From contig JBBART010000021.1 in NCBI GenBank assembly GCA_040399685.1, forward strand, positions 1 through 64,000: DNA of 64,000 nt. Direction: 5' to 3'. Below, piece by piece: positions 61,424-64,000 of this stretch (position 1 is the first letter of the stretch; the number at the start of each line of letters is the position of its first letter). The notes under the pieces are model-generated. The model ran no database searches. It was given only the letters and a program-made list of their open reading frames with translations, and was not told the origin of the DNA. Both the position numbers and the translations under genes were made by a program. The DNA comes from CAIQQQ01 sp040399685 (GTDB lineage Bacteria > Pseudomonadota > Alphaproteobacteria > Acetobacterales > Acetobacteraceae).

Positions 61424-62322
61424 CGCTCCCAACATCGGTCGCCGAGACGGCGGCCCTTCTGGCGGCTGGCGGCTATGTGGCCGATCCGGGGCTGGCGACG
61501 ACGGTGTTCCTGGCGTTGTCGATGCAGCGGCCGCTGTTCCTTGAAGGCGAGCCCGGCACCGGCAAGACCGAAACCGCCAAGGTGCTCGCCGAAGGCCTCG
61601 GCCGGCGGTTGGTGCGTCTGCAATGCTATGATGGTCTGGATCTGGCAGCAGCCGCCTACGAGTGGGACCATGCGCGGCAGTTGATGGCCATCCGTCTCGC
61701 CGAAGCCTCCGGCGAGACGCAGGTCGTGGACATCTATGCACGGCGCTTCCTGCAATCCCGCGCGCTGCTCAGCGCGATTGACCCGGATCTGCCCCCGGCA
61801 GTGCTGCTGATCGACGAGCTGGACCGCGCCGACGAGCCGTTCGAGGCGTTCCTGCTGGAGGTGCTGGCCGATTTCCAGCTTACCATTCCGGAATTCGGCA
61901 CCGTGCGCGCCAAAACCGCGCCGGTGGTGGTGCTGACCTCCAACCGCACGCGTGAGGTGCACGACGCCATTCGCCGGCGGTGCCTGTATCAATGGGTGGA
62001 TTATCCCAACGCGGCGCGGGAGCGCGAGATTCTGGCCCGCAAGGCGCCGGGCGTGTCGGCGCATCTGTCGGCTGAGATTGTCGCGTTCGTCCAGCGTTTG
62101 CGGAGCGAGGATCTGTTCAAGCTGCCGGGCGTGGCCGAGACGATCGACTGGGCGGGGGCGTTGACGCATCTGGACCAGCACGAGCTGGCGCCGGCTGCTG
62201 TCGATGAAACGCTGGGGGTTCTGCTGAAATATCAGGACGATATCGCCAAGATCCGCGGTGCCGAGGCAGCGCGGCTGGTGGGTGAGGCGAAGTCCGCAGC
62301 CAATCCGCCGCCGGCGGTATGA
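61420..62322 (+). CDS. coxD: MoxR-type AAA ATPase (CoxD-like)
   Basis: AAA+ ATPase of 300 residues with a GTG start. Walker A is FLEGEPGTGKTETAKVLAEGL near residue 45, and Walker B is AVLLIDELDRADEPFEAFLLEVL near 125. VVLTSNRTREVHDAIRRRCLY is the sensor/arginine-finger part. In CO dehydrogenase clusters CoxD, with the VWA protein CoxE, helps insert the sulfur-copper centre of the active site. It overlaps coxG and coxE by four bases on each side. Confidence 0.88.
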   Translation: MTLPTSVAETAALLAAGGYVADPGLATTVFLALSMQRPLFLEGEPGTGKTETAKVLAEGLGRRLVRLQCYDGLDLAAAAYEWDHARQLMAIRLAEASGETQVVDIYARRFLQSRALLSAIDPDLPPAVLLIDELDRADEPFEAFLLEVLADFQLTIPEFGTVRAKTAPVVVLTSNRTREVHDAIRRRCLYQWVDYPNAAREREILARKAPGVSAHLSAEIVAFVQRLRSEDLFKLPGVAETIDWAGALTHLDQHELAPAAVDETLGVLLKYQDDIAKIRGAEAARLVGEAKSAANPPPAV

Positions 62323-63512
62323 CCGGGGTTCTTCCCGCCAACATCATGCACTTCGCCCGGCTGCTGCGCCGGGCGGGGCTGCCGGTGGGGCCGTCTGACA
62401 TGCTGGCGGCGCAGAAGGCGGTGTCGCTGGTCGATATCGGCAACAAGACCCAGGTTCGCACCGCCTTGCGCGTGACGATGGTGCATCGCCACGAGCACGC
62501 CGACATTTTCGACTACGCGTTCTCGATCTTCTGGCGCGACCCGGAAGCGGCCCGCCAGGCCCAGGCGATGGCCGCGATCGATGGCGCCAAGGAACAGCCG
62601 CCCGAGCGTGCGCCGCCGGGGGCGCGGCGTATCCAGGAGGCGTTCCGCACGCCCAAGGAGCAGCGCAAGCCACCGGAGGATCGTCCGCCGGAGATCGAGG
62701 CGATCATGACCGTCTCGGAGCGCGAGCGGTTGCAGACGATGGATTTCGAGGCGATGAGCGCCGCCGAGATCGACAACGCCAAGGCCGAGATCCGCCGCCT
62801 GTCCCTGCCGCTGGACGCCAAGCGCACCCGCCGTGTGCGGCCGGACCCCAACGGCGCCCGCACCGATCTGCGCGCCACCTTGCGCCGCAGCCTGCGCAAT
62901 GGCGGCGAGCTGGTGCAGATTATGAAATCCAGCCGTGTCACCAAGCCGCCGCCGCTGGTGGTGCTGTGCGACATTTCCGGCAGCATGAGCCGCTACGCGC
63001 AGATATTGCTGCATTTCCTGCATGCCGTGGCCAACGACCGCGACCGTGTTTCCACCTTCCTGTTCGGCACCCGCCTGTCCAACATCACGCGCCAGTTGCG
63101 CTCGCGCGATCCGGAAGTGGCGTTCCAACTCGTCTCCCATGCCGTGCCGGACTGGTCCGGCGGCACCCGCATCGGCGAGGCTTTGGCGGAGTTCAACCAG
63201 ATCTGGTCGCGCCGTGTGCTGGGCCAGGGCGCGGTTGTCCTGTTGGTGACGGATGGTCTGGACCGCGACGGTGCGGCCGGTCTGTCCGAGAACATGGAAC
63301 GCCTGCACAAATCCTGCTCGCGGCTGGTATGGCTGAACCCGCTGTTGCGCTGGGACGGCTTCGCCCCCAAGTCCCAAGGCATTCGCGCAATGCTGCCGCA
63401 TGTGGACGAGTTCCGCACCATCCACAATCTGGCCAGCCTGCGCACCCTCGTGGACAGCCTGTCTCGCCCCGCCTCGGCGCGAGACATGGACCGTTGGAGA
63501 AACGCCGTATGA
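62319..63512 (+). CDS. coxE: VWA-domain protein (CoxE-like)
   Basis: Protein of 397 residues. The N-terminal half (1-200) is helical with a charged stretch. The VWA domain follows with the metal-binding DxSxS in VVLCDISGSMSRYAQ near residue 220 and WSGGTRIGEALAEFNQIW as the second metal loop. CoxE works with the MoxR-type ATPase encoded just upstream. The gene overlaps coxD and the next gene by four bases each. Confidence 0.88.
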   Translation: MTGVLPANIMHFARLLRRAGLPVGPSDMLAAQKAVSLVDIGNKTQVRTALRVTMVHRHEHADIFDYAFSIFWRDPEAARQAQAMAAIDGAKEQPPERAPPGARRIQEAFRTPKEQRKPPEDRPPEIEAIMTVSERERLQTMDFEAMSAAEIDNAKAEIRRLSLPLDAKRTRRVRPDPNGARTDLRATLRRSLRNGGELVQIMKSSRVTKPPPLVVLCDISGSMSRYAQILLHFLHAVANDRDRVSTFLFGTRLSNITRQLRSRDPEVAFQLVSHAVPDWSGGTRIGEALAEFNQIWSRRVLGQGAVVLLVTDGLDRDGAAGLSENMERLHKSCSRLVWLNPLLRWDGFAPKSQGIRAMLPHVDEFRTIHNLASLRTLVDSLSRPASARDMDRWRNAV

Positions 63513-63829
63513 GTGACACATCCGATATTCTGGCCGTGGCCGCATCCTGGCGTCAGGCCGGCGAGGAGGTGGCGCTGGCCACCGTGACCCAGACCTGGGG
63601 CAGTTCTCCGCGGCCTGCCGGCAGCCAGCTGGTCATCACCCGTTCGGGCAAGATGGAAGGCTCGGTCAGCGGCGGCTGCATCGAGGGCGCCGTGGCCGAC
63701 GCCGCCTTGCAGACGCTCGACAGCGGCATGCCGCAACTACTGGATTTCGGCATCACCGATGAACGCGCCTGGGAAGTGGGCCTGGCGTGCGGCGGCAAGC
63801 TGAAAGTGTTCGTGGAGCGACTGGCGTGA
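63509..63829 (+). CDS. coxF: Short XdhC/CoxI-domain protein (CoxF-like)
   Basis: Protein of 106 residues made up of one XdhC_CoxI domain: AVAASWRQAGEEVALATVTQTWGSSPRPAGSQLVI, then GSVSGGCIEGAVADAAL and LACGGKLKVFVE. The shorter ATG at 63509 is chosen because it overlaps the coxE stop and starts at the domain. XdhC-type proteins carry and sulfurate the molybdenum cofactor of xanthine dehydrogenase-like enzymes. It lacks the C-terminal NAD-fold part, as is common for CoxF. Confidence 0.82.
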   Translation: MSDTSDILAVAASWRQAGEEVALATVTQTWGSSPRPAGSQLVITRSGKMEGSVSGGCIEGAVADAALQTLDSGMPQLLDFGITDERAWEVGLACGGKLKVFVERLA

Positions 63830-64000
63830 CCCCCGAGACCCTGCTGGCGCTCACAGAAGCGCGGGCCGCCAAGCGGCCGGTGGTGCTGGCCACCACATTG
63901 TCCAACGGCACGCAGATGCTGTTGCCCGATCCTGCCGCGAGCCCGGAGTTGAACGCCGCTGCCACCCGTGCGCTGGACCGTGACGAGAGCGGCACCGTGG
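63826..64000 (+). CDS. XdhC/CoxI family protein, partial (runs off the window)
   Basis: Only the first 58 codons are present. A GTG start overlaps the coxF stop (GTGA). The protein begins with a segment reading ALTEARAAKRPVVLATTLSN, followed by MLLPDPAASP, like other XdhC-family second genes in cox clusters. Function is the same as for coxF by family. The gene continues beyond base 64000. Confidence 0.65.
   Translation, partial: MTPETLLALTEARAAKRPVVLATTLSNGTQMLLPDPAASPELNAAATRALDRDESGTV

Noticed and set aside
1..64000. tRNA, rRNA, CRISPR, prophage or insertion sequence
   Set aside because: No tRNA T-loop pattern, spaced repeats, integrase or transposase was seen; a covariance-model search was not possible.

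Overview
The window is 64 kb of dense, GC-rich bacterial chromosome with about 55 genes, many overlapping by 1 to 14 bases. Several features suggest an alphaproteobacterium: a class I lysyl-tRNA synthetase, an HpnL-type hopanoid-associated membrane protein, a DUF6489 protein, Tat signals, NasS/NasT nitrate control, and Cox-type molybdenum-hydroxylase maturation genes. Rhodospirillales/Acetobacteraceae is my best guess; I cannot name a genus. I see no rRNA, tRNA, CRISPR array, insertion sequence or phage gene.

Layout: 1-675 has no supported gene and ends in a strikingly AT-rich stretch. 676-3481 carries galE, a LuxR-type regulator with a degenerate receiver, and a lytic-transglycosylase-like protein. 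3392-6292 (minus) is a beta-propeller/phosphoesterase fusion. 6457-15361 is a nitrate assimilation locus: NasT antiterminator, NasS sensor, nitrate ABC importer, NasB and NasA. A near-perfect sigma-54 promoter lies between nasT and nasS. 15366-21306 (minus) is a tightly overlapping seven-gene operon. It joins a ModA-like binding protein, cytochrome b and a YedY-like molybdoenzyme to a DUF2064 protein, a membrane glycosyltransferase, a SPASM-type radical SAM enzyme and a GT2 glycosyltransferase.

21544-25822 is ugpBAEC (glycerol-3-phosphate import), preceded by a good Pho box. 25878-28973 holds an aminotransferase, a P1-family peptidase and hpnL. 28958-32558 (minus) is an fbpABC ferric-iron importer with two Fur-like 7-1-7 palindromes upstream. 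Two oxidoreductases follow (32711-34873). A class I LysRS then lies next to a short MprF-like protein (34874-38473, minus), followed by a DinG/XPD-type helicase. After that come a DUF6489 protein, a peptide-binding protein and a gamma-glutamyltransferase.

45221-51756 is the most interesting block. It encodes a sugar ABC importer (binding protein and two permeases, no ATPase), an aldose-epimerase-like mutarotase, an SDR dehydrogenase, and a GH31 enzyme with the full set of sulfoquinovosidase residues (K245, E270, R283, W286, Y487). This looks like the entry part of a sulfoquinovose (plant sulfolipid) catabolic route, probably sulfo-Entner-Doudoroff, with the later enzymes absent from the window.

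51751-60725 is mixed: an MFS exporter, a protease-like PDZ protein that has lost catalytic residues, a rhodanese, an HD hydrolase, a DenD-like dehydrogenase, a ClC channel, a cyclase-family hydrolase and a NhaD-like antiporter. 60800-64000 is a coxG-D-E-F-I-like maturation operon cut by the window edge. Three nutrient circuits can be read from regulatory DNA: nitrogen (sigma-54 plus ANTAR), phosphate (Pho box) and iron (Fur boxes).
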